Source: Atrichornis clamosus (Eukaryota > Chordata > Aves > Passeriformes > Menuridae). Taken from it: a stretch of 64,000 nucleotides of DNA. Location of the stretch: positions 1-64,000 of the forward strand of contig WBMZ01000245.1 in assembly GCA_013400975.1 (NCBI GenBank). Direction: 5' to 3'. Under the pieces are notes generated by a model, which was not told the DNA's origin, made no database searches, and was given only the letters and a program-made list of their open reading frames with translations. The position numbers and the translations under genes are program-made. Of the stretch, positions 14,001 through 24,998 are shown piece by piece. The first letter of the stretch is position 1; the number at the start of each line of letters is the position of its first letter.

Positions 14001-14093
14001 CGAAATACACGGCGAGCTGCACAGAATATTAGTGAAGATTTTGTAGGGCACCTTTATGACAACATCTACCTTATTGGCCACGTGGCTGCCTAA
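1761..14093 (+). CDS. FBXO8: F-box only protein 8 (F-box plus Sec7 domain), complete five-exon coding region
   Basis: Coding exons 1761-2089, 4274-4400, 11332-11450, 12941-13137 and 13906-14093 total 960 nt, which is 319 residues plus TAA, the usual family length. All internal junctions are AG/GT and phases agree. The F-box spans residues about 68-111 (starts INLEMLPPELSF), and a Sec7-like domain covers about 146-285 (DDSPKEIAKF, CYSLILLSIDL, VKNKMSKREFI). Known: F-box proteins bind SKP1 and act as substrate receptors of SCF (SKP1-CUL1-F-box) ubiquitin ligases. FBXO8 has been linked to ubiquitination of the small GTPase ARF6, using a Sec7 domain otherwise found in ARF exchange factors. It should act in the cytoplasm or at membranes; I see no signal peptide or membrane segment. 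The start at 1761 gives MGQGLWR, as in mammals. No frameshift or internal stop is present. Confidence 0.97.
3015..3040. repeat. Perfect short inverted repeat (10-bp arms, 6-nt loop)
   Basis: Arms at 3015-3024 (ATGCAGTATA) and 3031-3040 (TATACTGCAT) are exact reverse complements around ACTTCT. It lies in an FBXO8 intron and would form a small hairpin in the pre-mRNA. It is not followed by a T-run and is too short for a typical microRNA precursor. No function is assigned. Confidence 0.85.
4020..4032 (-). promoter_or_regulatory. Candidate CTCF-binding site (reverse orientation)
   Basis: The - strand reads CCAGTAGGTGGCA, a full match to the CTCF core CCASYAGRKGGC followed by A. It lies inside an FBXO8 intron. 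Motif match only; occupancy is unknown. A second full match in the opposite orientation is at 55157. Confidence 0.5.
4274..4400 (+). CDS. FBXO8: FBXO8 coding exon 2 (end of codon 110 to residue 152)
   Basis: A 127-nt exon between a TAG acceptor and a GTAAGT donor. It completes Gly110, encodes the end of the F-box (LCKSTWGHCS) and the linker ending in FNANPDE. It ends in phase 0. Confidence 0.95.
4401..11331 (+). other. FBXO8: FBXO8 intron (longest, 6.9 kb)
   Basis: Donor GTAAGT at 4401, acceptor TTTTATCTCAG ending at 11331. It is AT-rich throughout, with no coding gene that I can support on either strand. It contains a G/T-only block at 6628-6675. Open frames here (for example near 6122, 6980 and 7806) have the composition of random AT-rich DNA and no recognisable domain. 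Confidence 0.9.
6602..6675. repeat. Low-complexity A-run followed by a G/T-only block
   Basis: A run of A (6602-6614) is followed by 6628-6675, which contains only G and T on the + strand, including short GGTT repeats and T runs. Blocks of this style are common in bird genomes. It sits in an FBXO8 intron. No target-site duplication was found, so I treat it as low-complexity sequence. Confidence 0.8.
11332..11450 (+). CDS. FBXO8: FBXO8 coding exon 3 (residues 153-191 and first two bases of codon 192)
   Basis: A 119-nt exon with a CAG acceptor and a GTAATT donor. It encodes the start of the Sec7-like domain (SKGILDDSPKEIAKFIF ... LRIYLDE), the segment corresponding to the first helices of Sec7. 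It ends in phase 2, with AG carried over to make Arg192. Confidence 0.95.
11451..12940 (+). other. FBXO8: FBXO8 intron
   Basis: Donor GTAATT at 11451, acceptor CATTCTACCAG ending at 12940. AT-rich 1.5 kb with no supported coding or RNA gene. Confidence 0.9.
12941..13137 (+). CDS. FBXO8: FBXO8 coding exon 4 (codon 192 to first base of codon 258)
   Basis: A 197-nt exon between a CAG acceptor and a GTAAGC donor. It holds the centre of the Sec7-like domain: LHNFRNQFLPNALREFF, then HAPEERGEYLE and FSHRFCACNP. By a gap-free alignment from memory with ARNO/cytohesin, the HAPEE segment occupies the place of the catalytic loop RLPGE, so Glu226 would sit where the glutamic finger is. It ends in phase 1 (G of Asp258). 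Confidence 0.95.
13138..13905 (+). other. FBXO8: FBXO8 last intron
   Basis: Donor GTAAGC at 13138, acceptor TTTTGTCTAG ending at 13905. It is 768 nt and AT-rich. The open frame that runs through its 3' end into the final exon is read-through. Confidence 0.9.
13906..14093 (+). CDS. FBXO8: FBXO8 terminal coding exon (end of codon 258 to stop)
   Basis: The exon follows a TCTAG acceptor and encodes AVYVLCYSLILLSIDL, then SPHVKNKMSKREFI and the C-terminus NIYLIGHVAA, ending with TAA at 14091-14093. The SPHVKNK segment corresponds to the second conserved Sec7 motif (NPNVKDK in cytohesins). Confidence 0.96.
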
Positions 14094-15062
14094 AAGCACA
14101 ATTTGCTAGCACTTAAAATTTATAATTTTCAAAAATTTCATCAATTCAAGATATTAATTATTTTGTAGAGATGGGGTTATTTTAGTGCTGGTCATTCTAA
14201 CCTCTGTATGCAATCAAAGTTTGTGTGTGTAAGTGTGTGTATGTGTAAACTACCTTTTCTATCTATTTACTGTGGGAACAGAAGGATTTGTTTTTCATAA
14301 TTTTTTTTAGTTTTGCACAAAACAATGCCATTAGTCTGACACAGCCATTTACGAATGTTAAACTGACATTACAGTCTAAGCTGACAAAGCAGTGAATTTG
14401 TGCTTTAGATCTGCTTGAAACTTTAATAAGTTCATTCTTTTTTAGAATGCCATGTAACATGTATATATTTAACTAAAGAGATTTATAATCATAATTATTT
14501 TATTGTAAAATATTTTAACTAAAATTTCTCCTTTTATCTCTTAAAATAGTGTTTTACTTTTGTTTGCATTTTTTTACAATGCTGACTACCTCAGATACCT
14601 ATGTTAGAGAAACATTGATCTGAATACTACAGTGAAGTTTATTCTAGGAGATGACAGAACACTTGTAAAATATCTAAGCTGGTGTTTTATATTATATTTA
14701 GTAACTTGAATTAGCATGTTGCCAATCTGCTATTCACTCAATTTTAAAGATTACAGGCTCTATTTTAGATAAACCCTGCTATCATACAGGGATAGCCTGG
14801 GGAAATCATGCAGTGTACAGAGAGTTCTATGTAATTTACATACATAACCTATTTTGTGAATACTAGTTTTTGGGAAACAGGGCAACTACAATCACCTATT
14901 CAGCACAGTAAGCAAGGAAAAATCTGAACAGGGAAAGTGGTAGGAGTGACTTAACATGTTGCTGCTTCAAACTGGTTCCCTCAGTCTAGAAGTGTCAATG
15001 ATGGAAATGCCTAGGCATATATATACCAGATGAGTTGTTGCTAAAGCTGTTAAAAACTGACG

Positions 15063-15106
15063 GTGCAAGATTAGAGCAGTGACTGTGCAAGATTAGAGCA
15101 GTGACT
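15063..15106. repeat. 22-bp perfect tandem duplication
   Basis: Copies at 15063-15084 and 15085-15106 are identical and directly adjacent (unit begins GTGCAAGATTAGAG and ends CAGTGACT). It lies within the probable FBXO8 3' UTR. The absence of any mismatch suggests a recent duplication. Confidence 0.95.
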
Positions 15107-15821
15107 ATGCAGTATTGGAGAGCTTTCAGAGTCAGATACTGAATTACTTTCTAAATCTGTCATGTAGGTAAATTTTAAACAGTTCTAGATTCATAGAAAT
15201 ACTTCAAAAAACACTTGGTCAGGTTGTGTCTTGACATTTTCTGAAGTGTGTAGAATATTAGCAATGCAACTGCTGTGCATGTGCAGGAACTGAATGAGGA
15301 TTTGCCTGGTTTTTGTTCAGACAACTCAGAGCAGTGCTTTTCTTAAATTGACATAACGTAGTTGAAATAAGAGCTGTTCTTGATTATGTTTGTTTACATA
15401 ATATTCAGCTATCAGTAGCATCTGGATTCATCATGGTAACAAGGACATTTATTCTTTTTCCCTGCGATACCATGAGGTGGGAAGGTATTACTAATCTGTT
15501 AAACTGAACTAATCTGATTTTTTTGTGTAGAATGCCTTTTGCAGAGCCAAGAATTTAATGCAGGTCGTAGCCCTCATAGACATGCAGTTTGCCCACGCTG
15601 TTGCTTTCTGTTTAACACCTAGGAAGTGTTACATTTGGTTTAGATGTGAGAGGAGTCATGACAATGACAGTCCACACAATGTCTACATAAATGACAGGAA
15701 GAAAAAAATGTAGCTATTGCTGCTATTTCAGGTGTTTATAGCTCTGGCCCACAGAATACATACATGCATACAGAAATGCATGTAGAAAAAGTACTTTTCT
15801 ATTACATTACCTTTAATCGAG

Positions 15822-15829
15822 TGTAAATA
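15822..15829 (+). promoter_or_regulatory. Pumilio response element in probable 3' UTR
   Basis: TGTAAATA matches the PUM consensus TGTANATA exactly. It is meaningful only if the mature FBXO8 mRNA extends past 15.83 kb, as the first poly(A) signal at 16018 implies. An 8-mer in a 2-kb AT-rich UTR can occur by chance. Confidence 0.3.
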
Positions 15830-16017
15830 CCATTTGTATTTATGTAGCATACGCAGCCAAAGCCAGGAGCCAGCAGTATTGTGGCTGTATTCCAGACAGG
15901 TTTACAGTATCGCTTGCCTTGCTCAGGGTAACTACTCTTCACTTCACCCTGTGTTGTTTCATGTATTTCAGAAAGTCCAAAGATGTGTTCTGCAGTGGTC
16001 AGTTACTCTCAAGCACA

Positions 16018-16023
16018 AATAAA
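16018..16023 (+). terminator. FBXO8: Candidate FBXO8 poly(A) signal
   Basis: First canonical AATAAA downstream of the FBXO8 stop codon, 1.9 kb away. Cleavage would be expected 10-30 nt further on. Confidence 0.45.
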
Positions 16024-16127
16024 GATTATATGGTACAGCGGGGAGCTTTGTTTAAGGCACAGGTATCTGCTCCTGTATTAGGGGAAAAGAAAAAAGTTGG
16101 GAAACTTTTAACATAATTTGTAAAAAC

Positions 16128-16133
16128 AATAAA
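16128..16133 (+). terminator. FBXO8: Second candidate FBXO8 poly(A) signal
   Basis: AATAAA in the context AACAATAAAGGAG, 110 nt after the first candidate. The two could be alternative sites. Confidence 0.4.
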
Positions 16134-19100
16134 GGAGAAGTATCTCTGGGCTCTTGAAAGTCATCTTAGGTAGAGACAGCAGAGTACAGTTTTCTAAAAA
16201 ACACTGCTCAGAAGTTACACACTTCAAAGGAAGAATCAGTGAATTTTGAAATTAGAGCTATTCTTATTAGAAAATGTTTTCTTAAACCACAAATGCAGAG
16301 CAAGGCCTAATTCTCTTCTGACTTATATTTAGGTTGACATTAGTGGTACTGGTTTTGATTTTGCACTGATAAGAGAGTCTGAATTGTTAGTCTGCATTTC
16401 TTTTAATTTCCAGTTATCCTGATACAGAACAAAGCCTTCAGGCAGACAGAACATATTTTTTTCTGGAAGAGATGAGTACATCTATTAGCAAGGTTCAGAA
16501 AACTTCGAGGCCAGTGTAGCAGCCAGGAAGACAAATTAGAAACAGGATGATACTATTAAAAGTTTCCATAAGACAAGTACAGGGAAAAAGAAAACAAAAC
16601 CCTAATGACATGCAGATAACAGCATCTAATCATCACAATAGGATTTTGAACAGTGTTAGAGGGTTAGCATCCAACTCATGCTGTATATTATGTTACTAAT
16701 GCAGAGTTGAACAGAAAACAGCAAACAGAACATGCCAAGTGTGAATTGCCTCAGAGGCAACCAAGAAACCAATTAATACAGACATTTCTTCTGTCCTTTT
16801 TCCAGTTTAAGTCTATCACTAGAGTGGCTGAGAAGTAACTTCTTGCATTTTAGCAATCTAGACTTTACATAAAGTTGCACAATTTTCGGTCTCAAAAGTA
16901 GAACAAAAGCCTTAAGCAGGTGTAATAGTACTCTTACAAAGTGAGATCAATTCCCTTAGTCAACCTCCAAAAACTAAAATGCGAACTTTTGAGCAGTGTC
17001 TTCTTCAATGCACTTGGTGTCTCCACACACATTTTAAAGCAATGATGCTCCATTGGTCCAGGTGTCAGTAAATGATGTGATGTGGAAATAGCTAGTTGAT
17101 CAAGCACTTCAGAAGACTTAGGTAGAGGATCTCAAGCCTAATTACGTGAGCATGAGCATGCTTATAACTACAAAGTGATTCCCAAGCTATTGTGATCCCA
17201 CCACTGCATGTCCTTTGAACTTTGGCCATGTGGTGTTGCCTTAACACTTAACTTTATGCACTGTACGCAGCACTGAAGGAAGAAATGAGCCTGCAGCCCA
17301 TCCTGCTGCAAACACTAGCTGTTCTGGTCCTAAAAGACGCTGGAATTGTTTGAATGGCTATTTCAGAAATTTTGGTAACTTAGTGTACACAGGTGTGACA
17401 GAAGGACAACTGTTCTCTGTTCATGAAGGGAGAATGAGTGTACCTGTGTCCATGTAAAGTGTCACACCAATACAGCTCATGTTTGCCTGTATTAAATTCT
17501 GAGACTCTCACTGCATTTATTGAAGGAATATGGCATATATTATATATTCACATGGCTTAGCTATAGACAGTGTTGGATATTACGTTTTCTCAAACTCTAT
17601 TTCTGTCTAGAATACTTTCCCTTCAAACTCTAAACAATGCATTTATACAGCTTTGACTTTTTAAAATAAAGCTGCTTCAACATACAGAAGCCCAAACAAA
17701 TATAAGTTTGACGTGTTTGTCAATTTTGAAGCAGGTGAGAAATTTGCATTCAGGAAAAAAAATTCAGTTTGTTCTCTTCAACCTTTCCCTTCCACCTCCC
17801 ACACTAGAAAAAAAAATATAAACAGTTTCAAAATACAGCTTTAAGAAAATGAACTGATTACCTGGGCAAATAAATGTTACTATTTCCTCTTCGGTATTCT
17901 GCAGTTTATTAATGTTCTTAACACGGACAAGTTTATTGAGAGGATAAACTTTTTTGAAGTGATAATAGTTTTGTTCTCTGTGTAAGGGTGTCATTGTGCA
18001 ATCTGATATTGTTTATAGTTCTGTTTATAGAAAACAAGTATTAAATTATTTTAAGTACTTAAACTAAATTGAAGTATACCTACTTGACTATATTAAAATG
18101 TTATAATAATAAGTACTTAGAAAAGTCAGATTTACTTGCCTTCTATTGGATTAGGATTTTTTTTCTGTTCAAATATTTCATGGATGTATTAAAAATAATA
18201 AGCATTAAGGCTGATGACTTGTTCTCTGCTATTGTAAAATCTACCACTCTAAGCTCAAAAGCACTATTAAAATGGGCAAAGAACAGATTTAAAGTATGTC
18301 CTATGTCTCCCATAGGCAGATTATGGTTTCATCTTGCCTTAAAGAGAAAAAATATACAAACTTTTACAATCTACTTGTAATAGTGATTTTAGTAGGATAC
18401 AATTTTATGTGGTACTCTGTTATTTATGAGATGTTAAAAGTTCAGACTTGCCATACGATATGTGTAATTAAGTCATAATCAAATAGCTAGGATTAGTTAA
18501 AAAAATGTGTATGTAAAAAACTTAAAAGGGATCACACTGCTTCTTCATCACCTCACTGTTTTTGCTGACATTAATGTTAGTAAATTTTCAGTTTTCCTTT
18601 CTTAGTCATATAAATAGGCTTCGAGAAAAGATGGATTAGAAAATATTTACACGGAATACTTCCATTTCCCATGTGAAATTTATTTGAATTAAAAACACTT
18701 TCTGTATTTACAGTTTTAAAAAGGCAAAAAACTTCAATTCCTTGTAAGAAGGAAGAGGCTCTGATTTTCAGTTGTGTGGTTCACTCATAGCACCTAATAC
18801 AGAAAACATGCAAAAAGCACTTTTCAGATTCCTAGCAATCCAACAAACGCATTATTTTTTAAGCTTAAAAATATTGTATATGTACCTAACAGAAATCAAG
18901 CATATTTTTGTGAAAGCAGTATGGTCAGGATACCAGTTATTTTCAGAGACAGTATTCATTTGTAAAAGTTAGCTTTCGTCTTGGCAGTGTTGGAGAGGAA
19001 TGTTGGATTTAATTTAAAATGATTAATGAGATTTTGTCAGACTCCCTGCCTTTACCACCACTGCAGTTTGTCAGCACAACAACCTGGGAAACCCGGACGC

Positions 19101-22100
19101 CACTCTGTCGCCCAAAACTGCTTTCCAGGAAAAAAATAAACCTGAGTAACTAGTGCCAGGTACGTGTCAATGGTATTGTCTTTCAGCTGTTGAAAGTTTA
19201 ACTCTTAATTTGGGACATTAGCACATTCTGACGAAGTGAACCTCATTTGTTATTTTAATAGTCTGTTTTTGACAGTGGATGCCAGTGTAAACTTAAATTT
19301 TTAGAGCAAGCATAACAATTATTATTAACCTTATGGGAAATCTTATAATCCATGCAGAAGATAAATTCTTCAAAATGAAAAAAATATGTATCAAAGCTTA
19401 TTTAGCTAAGTTTTACTGGAGAAAGACCACCTACACAATCTGTGTCATTTTTGACTGTATTCTGTTAGGAGAATCTCATCCTCTGAGCACCACGCACACC
19501 AATAGGTTTCTGAGTGGCAAGGAATGCTCTGTTGGACTTGATGCAGATGCACCAAAATGTATGTGTATGCCAATAGCCTAAATCTGACAAGTTTGCTATA
19601 CTTTTCATACATGACCATAACACAAGCAAATGAGTAATTCTTTTTAAATGTAAGGTTGATATTGAAAATTATGTAAAATTTGTCTTTTTTGCTTTCCTTG
19701 TGGAAATTTGTTCTGTTGGTCTACAGTTTGAGCATTGTGTTCTCATTACACATGAAATACACAAAAAGTGAAAAGACTATTTCAATTTCAAAAACAGCCT
19801 TCCCATTCCAAGAAAACGTATGCCTGCCTGTGCTGCACAAGCTTTCCAGTCACATATTGCTGTATCAAAAAACTGTCCTTGCATTCACTCCTGTGGACCC
19901 CTATAGAGGGTCCCCTATAGAATACCAGTTCTATCCATTAACTTAGCAGGCAAAAGTCCTGCAGGCTTCACAGGGATGTAGATGCTGAAAAAGACTTTGT
20001 ACTGCTCTGCTGCACCAGGCAGAACATAGTCCTTACAGGATAGGATGGCAGATGTGTTCTTTGCATGACTTTTATCTTAGCTATTTCTTACATGTTAAAA
20101 AAAAGTATTTTCACAACTGCAGTTTCCCTGTCTTCACATCCAGAATTCAGACTAATTGTCATAATTATATGTAACACAGTGGAACTGAAATATATTTTTA
20201 TAACTGGAGAACTTCTTGAGTTTACTTGCCTTCTGCAGCATTAAACAACTGCATGACAAGCAAGCAAATCACAGAACTGCTTTAGAAATGCTAAAGAAGT
20301 GCATCTCTCGGCGTGCTTCTTAGTAACAATCAAGATGCTGCATTTTTTCACATTAAATGTAACTTCTTGTTTCTATATTCCACTTAGGAATTTATATCAA
20401 TAAATGTATGTGTGACTGTTCCATGCCGTCTGAAGTCTGACAGTACCATTTCTGATTTGTAAGAAAAATTGTAGCAAAAGCCGACTTTTTTGGGTTTTTT
20501 CCCATGGCATAACAGGAAAATTTAGAGTAAATACTCAACATTCCTCTGTCACTGCAAAAATATAATAAGAAGTGCTTGAATCTCTTTTCCCTATGTGAAA
20601 GGTTTAGATATATAAATAATAAAATACAGAAGCCACATGATTAGTAGCCAGCTTTTGTTAAATCCTTTTTCAACATTTTAAAAGTGTATTAGTGTATGAT
20701 TTCCCTTTCTTGGTATTAAGTGTTCACAATGGACAGAGTGCTGCATAACATATACTGAAAATCACAGCACTTAAAGGGCTAATTTGAAGATTTAAATGGT
20801 ACATAGACATTATTCTGACTTCCTATACAAGATTTTATTTAAAATCATTAAGACCCTGAAATGTATAGAAAATTATTTTAAATTAGCGATATTTAGTAAT
20901 ATTAAGTTAAATTGTCAGTCATAAATCAAGATTTATGGCCTGAGTCTAAAAACTCAAATTAGTAAAATGGAAAGAACCAAAGGAAGACATTTTCTCTGAT
21001 AAAAGACTTTTCATTAAAACTAAAACTTTGTTGGTTTTAATGCAGATCAAGACAGAACTTTTGAAGAGGTGAGATTAGTGGTTTCTGTAAGAGGATACCT
21101 GGTCCCAGATGTATTTATACCTCATCCTCCTTCTTTCTTGCAGTAACACAACAGCCTTTCTGCCCTGCCCAACACATCTGCACCTCTCCACAGCTGCCCA
21201 CAGGGAGGCTGAGCAGTCTTCCCTTGCAACCTAGTCCTCCTCCTCCCAAATTAGTATATAGACTATGTGCAATCTTTTTTTTTTTTAAATATAGAGTGTT
21301 CTCTGCAATTTCTTAACAGTGGTTAAATAACAGAAACAGGAGACATTAGCAGTTAAGAAGGACTCTCAGTGAGTATCAAAATATTTTGTAAGTAGAGACA
21401 GTTCTGTTATACAAAAGCAACAGAAAAGGTAGGCCATATTGCAAATCATAGTTATATGTGAATAATTTCATTCCAAAATCATCCTCAAATTAATTTCATG
21501 AATCCTAAATAATGATCTTTAGTCTATTTCAGAAGTTGTTCACTACACACTTGAACTAAGAAGAATTTAACACAGAATATGGGATAATACGTGGAGAAAC
21601 TGGTGTGAATTTTCCTTACCACACACCTAACAAGTTACACCCTAGAAAAATTTTTAACCCCACCACTGTCAAAAGCAAATCGGTAACTCCAGGGAGGAGA
21701 GTCAGGATGTCATTGCGTTGAAAGAAGAAAAAGCTTAGAGGTATCTTTAATGCCTCACCTTCTAACAAACCCATGGTCTCAACACACTGTTTTAAGGTGA
21801 AAAATGTCACTGTGTTATCAATTGAAACACAGGAGTATTCTCACATCTTCTTGGATAATCTCTTCTCAATAAAGAAGAGAAGCCAAAAGCAGGTTGACTC
21901 TTTGGAGTCTTTGTGCTTACAAGTAGCACAAGTAATACTGTTATTTAATACGAGTAGTGCCAAAAAGCATTTAACCTCAGAGGAAAGAGAAATAGTAAAA
22001 TTCAATGCCCATGATGCAAAGATGATCTGTTAAATAAGTAGCAGAATCCCACCTGTACAAGTATAGCAGAATATTGATCTAAAAGAAAAGGTATCTCAGT

Positions 22101-22134
22101 TTTAGTAAACTATCATTTTCTTGAGCAGTGATTA

Positions 22135-22169
22135 AAGTACCCATTTGGGTACTTAAATTAAAGTACCCC
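22135..22169. repeat. Short palindrome with a partial third copy
   Basis: AAGTACCC (22135-22142) and GGGTACTT (22147-22154) are exact reverse complements around ATTT. The sequence ATTAAAGTACCC at 22131-22142 recurs directly at 22158-22169. No function is assigned. Confidence 0.8.
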
Positions 22170-22503
22170 CCTCATAGCCAATTCTCGGTATACAGGTGTA
22201 CCCTGTAATGCAGCAAAGGAGAATTTGTGTGTTAGCAGGCTCAGAAAGTAACCTGTCTGCTCTGGCAGGCACTTCTCACAGTCTTTGGTGAGTCAGTAGT
22301 ACTGTAAGACCTTCTGGAAAGACATTTGTTACTTGCCATATTACAAAGTTTATAAGAAATATTCAAAGGCTGAAGAAAGACGAGGTGGGGTTGTTGGTAC
22401 TGCCAGGTATGTGTGTTGCACATTTCTCTCCCCCTTTCCTGCTTTTTCACTTCCTTCATTTCTGGAAAAGCTTGTTTATATCAGTCTTAATTTATTTGGG
22501 GAT

Positions 22504-22523
22504 AAAAAAAAAAAAAAAAAAAA
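22504..22523. repeat. Poly(A) run
   Basis: Twenty consecutive A on the + strand. No LINE or processed-pseudogene body is recognisable upstream and no flanking target-site duplication is evident, so it is called a simple repeat. Confidence 0.9.
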
Positions 22524-24260
22524 GACTATCAATCTTTGAGGGTAAAAAAGTATGTGTGCTTTCACAGTTTTTCCACAATATTAAAATGACATCAAAATTA
22601 CTAAGTATTTACAGAATCTTCAAATACTATTTTAATTATTGTTATTTATTTCATGTGCTATTTTAACTGGAAATTGTCAGTTAATACACTTCTCACACAT
22701 TGTGTCATCTTACATATCACAAATCAAGGCAAGTTTCTGTGAAAGGACTCCATAATATATTGCTATGGAAAATAATACATCAGGCCCACAAGAAGAAAGC
22801 TTTGATGAAGCATTCACCTACATGGTGGAAGTATGTATTGTTACATGAAAATGAAACTGCCTTTAAGCAAGCAAGTGATCCAATCCATTTTACACAGAAG
22901 TCCTTAAAAGAGGGGTCTTAGATGTAAACCCAATCCATATTCTGCTGACAATATACATCTTTTAACACGTTAGTTTCTAAGAAGGCAATGACACAACTTT
23001 TCCTACTATTTATGTCTCTAAGACCCAGTTAGCTTGGAAGATCAGCACCAAAACTCCCTCTCCTGACATGGGTAGTATTTGGCTTAGGCTCCTTATAGGA
23101 TTTATTTTAACAGACAACAAATGGAGTGAAGTTACCAAATACCAGATTTATTCTTGATAGGAAAACTTACACAACAAATGCAGTAATTAAAAAAAAAAAA
23201 AATTATTCTCGGTGGTGGTTCCATGGAGGAAATGTAGTCACAAGGGCTTTCCTGAGCAAAACCAACATTCTGATCCTCAGTTTTACAAGCTTGTTCGGCA
23301 CATTTCACCAGTTGGGAAAAGGTCCTCTTGATACTCTCTCCCGGAGCACAGCTTCTGCTCTCTGAGCATCATTCCTCAGGCTTTCTTCCATGCTTACTAT
23401 CCAGAAAAAGTAGCTACAACTTTGGATCATGGCAGCATAAGAAAACCACACATTTTCTACAGGACCAACCAGTCCTCTGTTTCAGTGAAACTCACTAATT
23501 TACACCAGCACAGAATATGCCCTTCTCTTTGAAGTCCTGAAACTTGTCTTCTCCTACCGCGATACATAACTATTCTTTCTGCATTGCTGGGATGTTCAGA
23601 TCTGTTGCACCCTTAATTCTATGGATTCCTTGTTCACACATGTCCTTTTGCAAGCAAAAGACTCGGTGTCAGAGCAGGCACAAACCCCATGCTGTGCAGA
23701 GCTCTTATTATCAAAAGATCATTAAAAAAAGAAAAAATCCAACAAAACAACACAGTGCATTTACAAGGACCTATCCCTAGATACAAATATGTTTCAAATT
23801 AAAGTAAGCCTGGAAATGACTGCAACATAAAGAATACTTTGCTGACTAGCAAATCTGGTAAACTCATATCTTTTACAGATCTATCTATTACACTGTGTTT
23901 TAAAGTGGCCACATATTCTTGAAATTCTCTCTCTGATTGTAAGCACAATAATTTTTTTTTTACATCTTCCACTTGCTTAAACACTTTTTTCTTTCTCTCT
24001 TCCAGTGTTTTCCATGCTGGTATTAAAACATATAATGTAACGCAACTTCCTAACAGTACCTCCTACTTTTCCCTGTGAATTCCTGACTTTTTCAGAATCT
24101 TTCTAGATACGATTTCTCTTAGGCTTATAGAAAAAAAAAAATTGTAATTACTCCAAAGTTGACAGGGTTTATATGTATATATTTATGCCTTGTATATATC
24201 CTAGGCTCCTGGTCTGTTTGCTTGCCAGTATGATTGATTGACTGCGTCCTGAAAGCTGTT

Positions 24261-24268
24261 TATAAAAA
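24261..24268 (+). promoter_or_regulatory. TATA-like element at the edge of the CpG cluster
   Basis: TATAAAAA in the context GCTGTTTATAAAAACCGGC, just before the sequence becomes CpG-rich. It matches the TATA consensus in + orientation, but no transcript can be shown from sequence. It could equally be a posterior-HOX-type site. Confidence 0.25.
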
Positions 24269-24772
24269 CCGGCAGGCCGCGTATTTGAACAGGTCTGCAA
24301 ACACCCAAAGAAAACCAAGCGCCCGGTGATCTCGCTGTTGGCTCTATTCCTGCAACCTCAGATGGCAGTACTGTTACGGCGGTGCTTATAGCTAATGCCG
24401 CCGGCGAGCTGCCCTTCCTCTCTCCTCCTCCTCCCTGGGCTGCAGCGGAGCCCCCGCAGCCGGAGGGATTTGCACGGTCGCCGAGCGCGGATGGCGACAA
24501 AGCGAAGCGGCCCTCGGGGATTGCGAGGGCGACCCGGGAAAATTAATCAGCTTGTCCTTGCTCAGGCTCCGAGAAGGCGAGGGGGAGCGGGGAGGGAGGG
24601 AACGGGGTTTAGTTTTTAAATCTCCTGTTTCAGGAGGGTCCCCTGACCCCCTGTGTGACAGCCGTGTCACTTTACAGCCACGCCACCTGGAGCAAAAATA
24701 AAATGATAAAAAGTAAGTTGCCCGCAGATTCAGGAGGCTTAGTCCAATGTTTTATTTATGTTAAAGCCCCGA

Positions 24773-24790
24773 GCTCCGCCCCGCCCGTCT
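24773..24790. promoter_or_regulatory. GC boxes (SP/KLF type)
   Basis: Adjacent CCGCCCC and CCGCCCG elements, followed by an E-box (CACCTG) at about 24792. Part of the second CpG-rich segment. Confidence 0.45.
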
Positions 24791-24915
24791 CCACCTGCCA
24801 AGGAGCAGGGCCGGGAGGATCCTTGCCCTAGCCACCCTTGCCCCCCGCCCCGGGAGTCTTTTCCATGTGGATCCCATTATCATCATTTGCTCCTAGTATA
24901 AAGGGGATTAAGGCG

Positions 24916-24941
24916 ATTAGAATGAAAATAATTAAATGATT
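24916..24941. promoter_or_regulatory. Homeodomain-type motif group
   Basis: Within a short AT-rich bridge: a GATTAG core followed by AATAATTAAATGATTTT, with GGATTA just upstream at about 24905. These resemble bicoid-class (GGATTA) and Antp/Q50-class (TAATTA) sites. ATGCAAAG follows at 24959. Motif similarity only. Confidence 0.3.
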
Positions 24942-24962
24942 TTTCAATTCACCCCTTCATGC

Positions 24963-24998
24963 AAAGGGGGGGAGAGAGAGGGAGAGGGAGAGGGAGGA
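24963..24998. repeat. 36-nt polypurine GA-rich tract
   Basis: All purines on the + strand, a run of G followed by GAGA and GGGAGA units. Such tracts can bind GAGA-type factors or form triplex DNA. It lies inside the CpG cluster. Confidence 0.9.

Larger units (their letters stand above)
14094..16150 (+). other. FBXO8: FBXO8 3' UTR (probable extent)
   Basis: I find no canonical AATAAA between the stop codon and 16018, so the UTR probably runs to about 16.04-16.15 kb. It contains a TGT-rich run (about 14219-14247), a 22-bp tandem duplication (15063-15106) and one exact Pumilio-type element, TGTAAATA (15822-15829). The end point is an inference; non-canonical signals could give shorter forms and a further AATAAA near 17.67 kb a longer one. 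Confidence 0.5.
16151..24230. other. Intergenic, start of gene desert
   Basis: About 8 kb of AT-rich DNA in which no open frame shows a recognisable domain, splice-consistent exon chain or biased composition. Contents: a further AATAAA near 17.67 kb, a palindrome at 22135-22154, a 20-A run at 22504-22523 and small A-runs at 23.19 and 24.13 kb. By synteny this begins the desert between FBXO8 and HAND2. Confidence 0.75.

Noticed and set aside
22385..22666. Possible retroposed gene ending at the 20-A run
   Set aside because: No recognisable coding body upstream of the A-run, no target-site duplications, and the frame reads through the A-run as poly-lysine.
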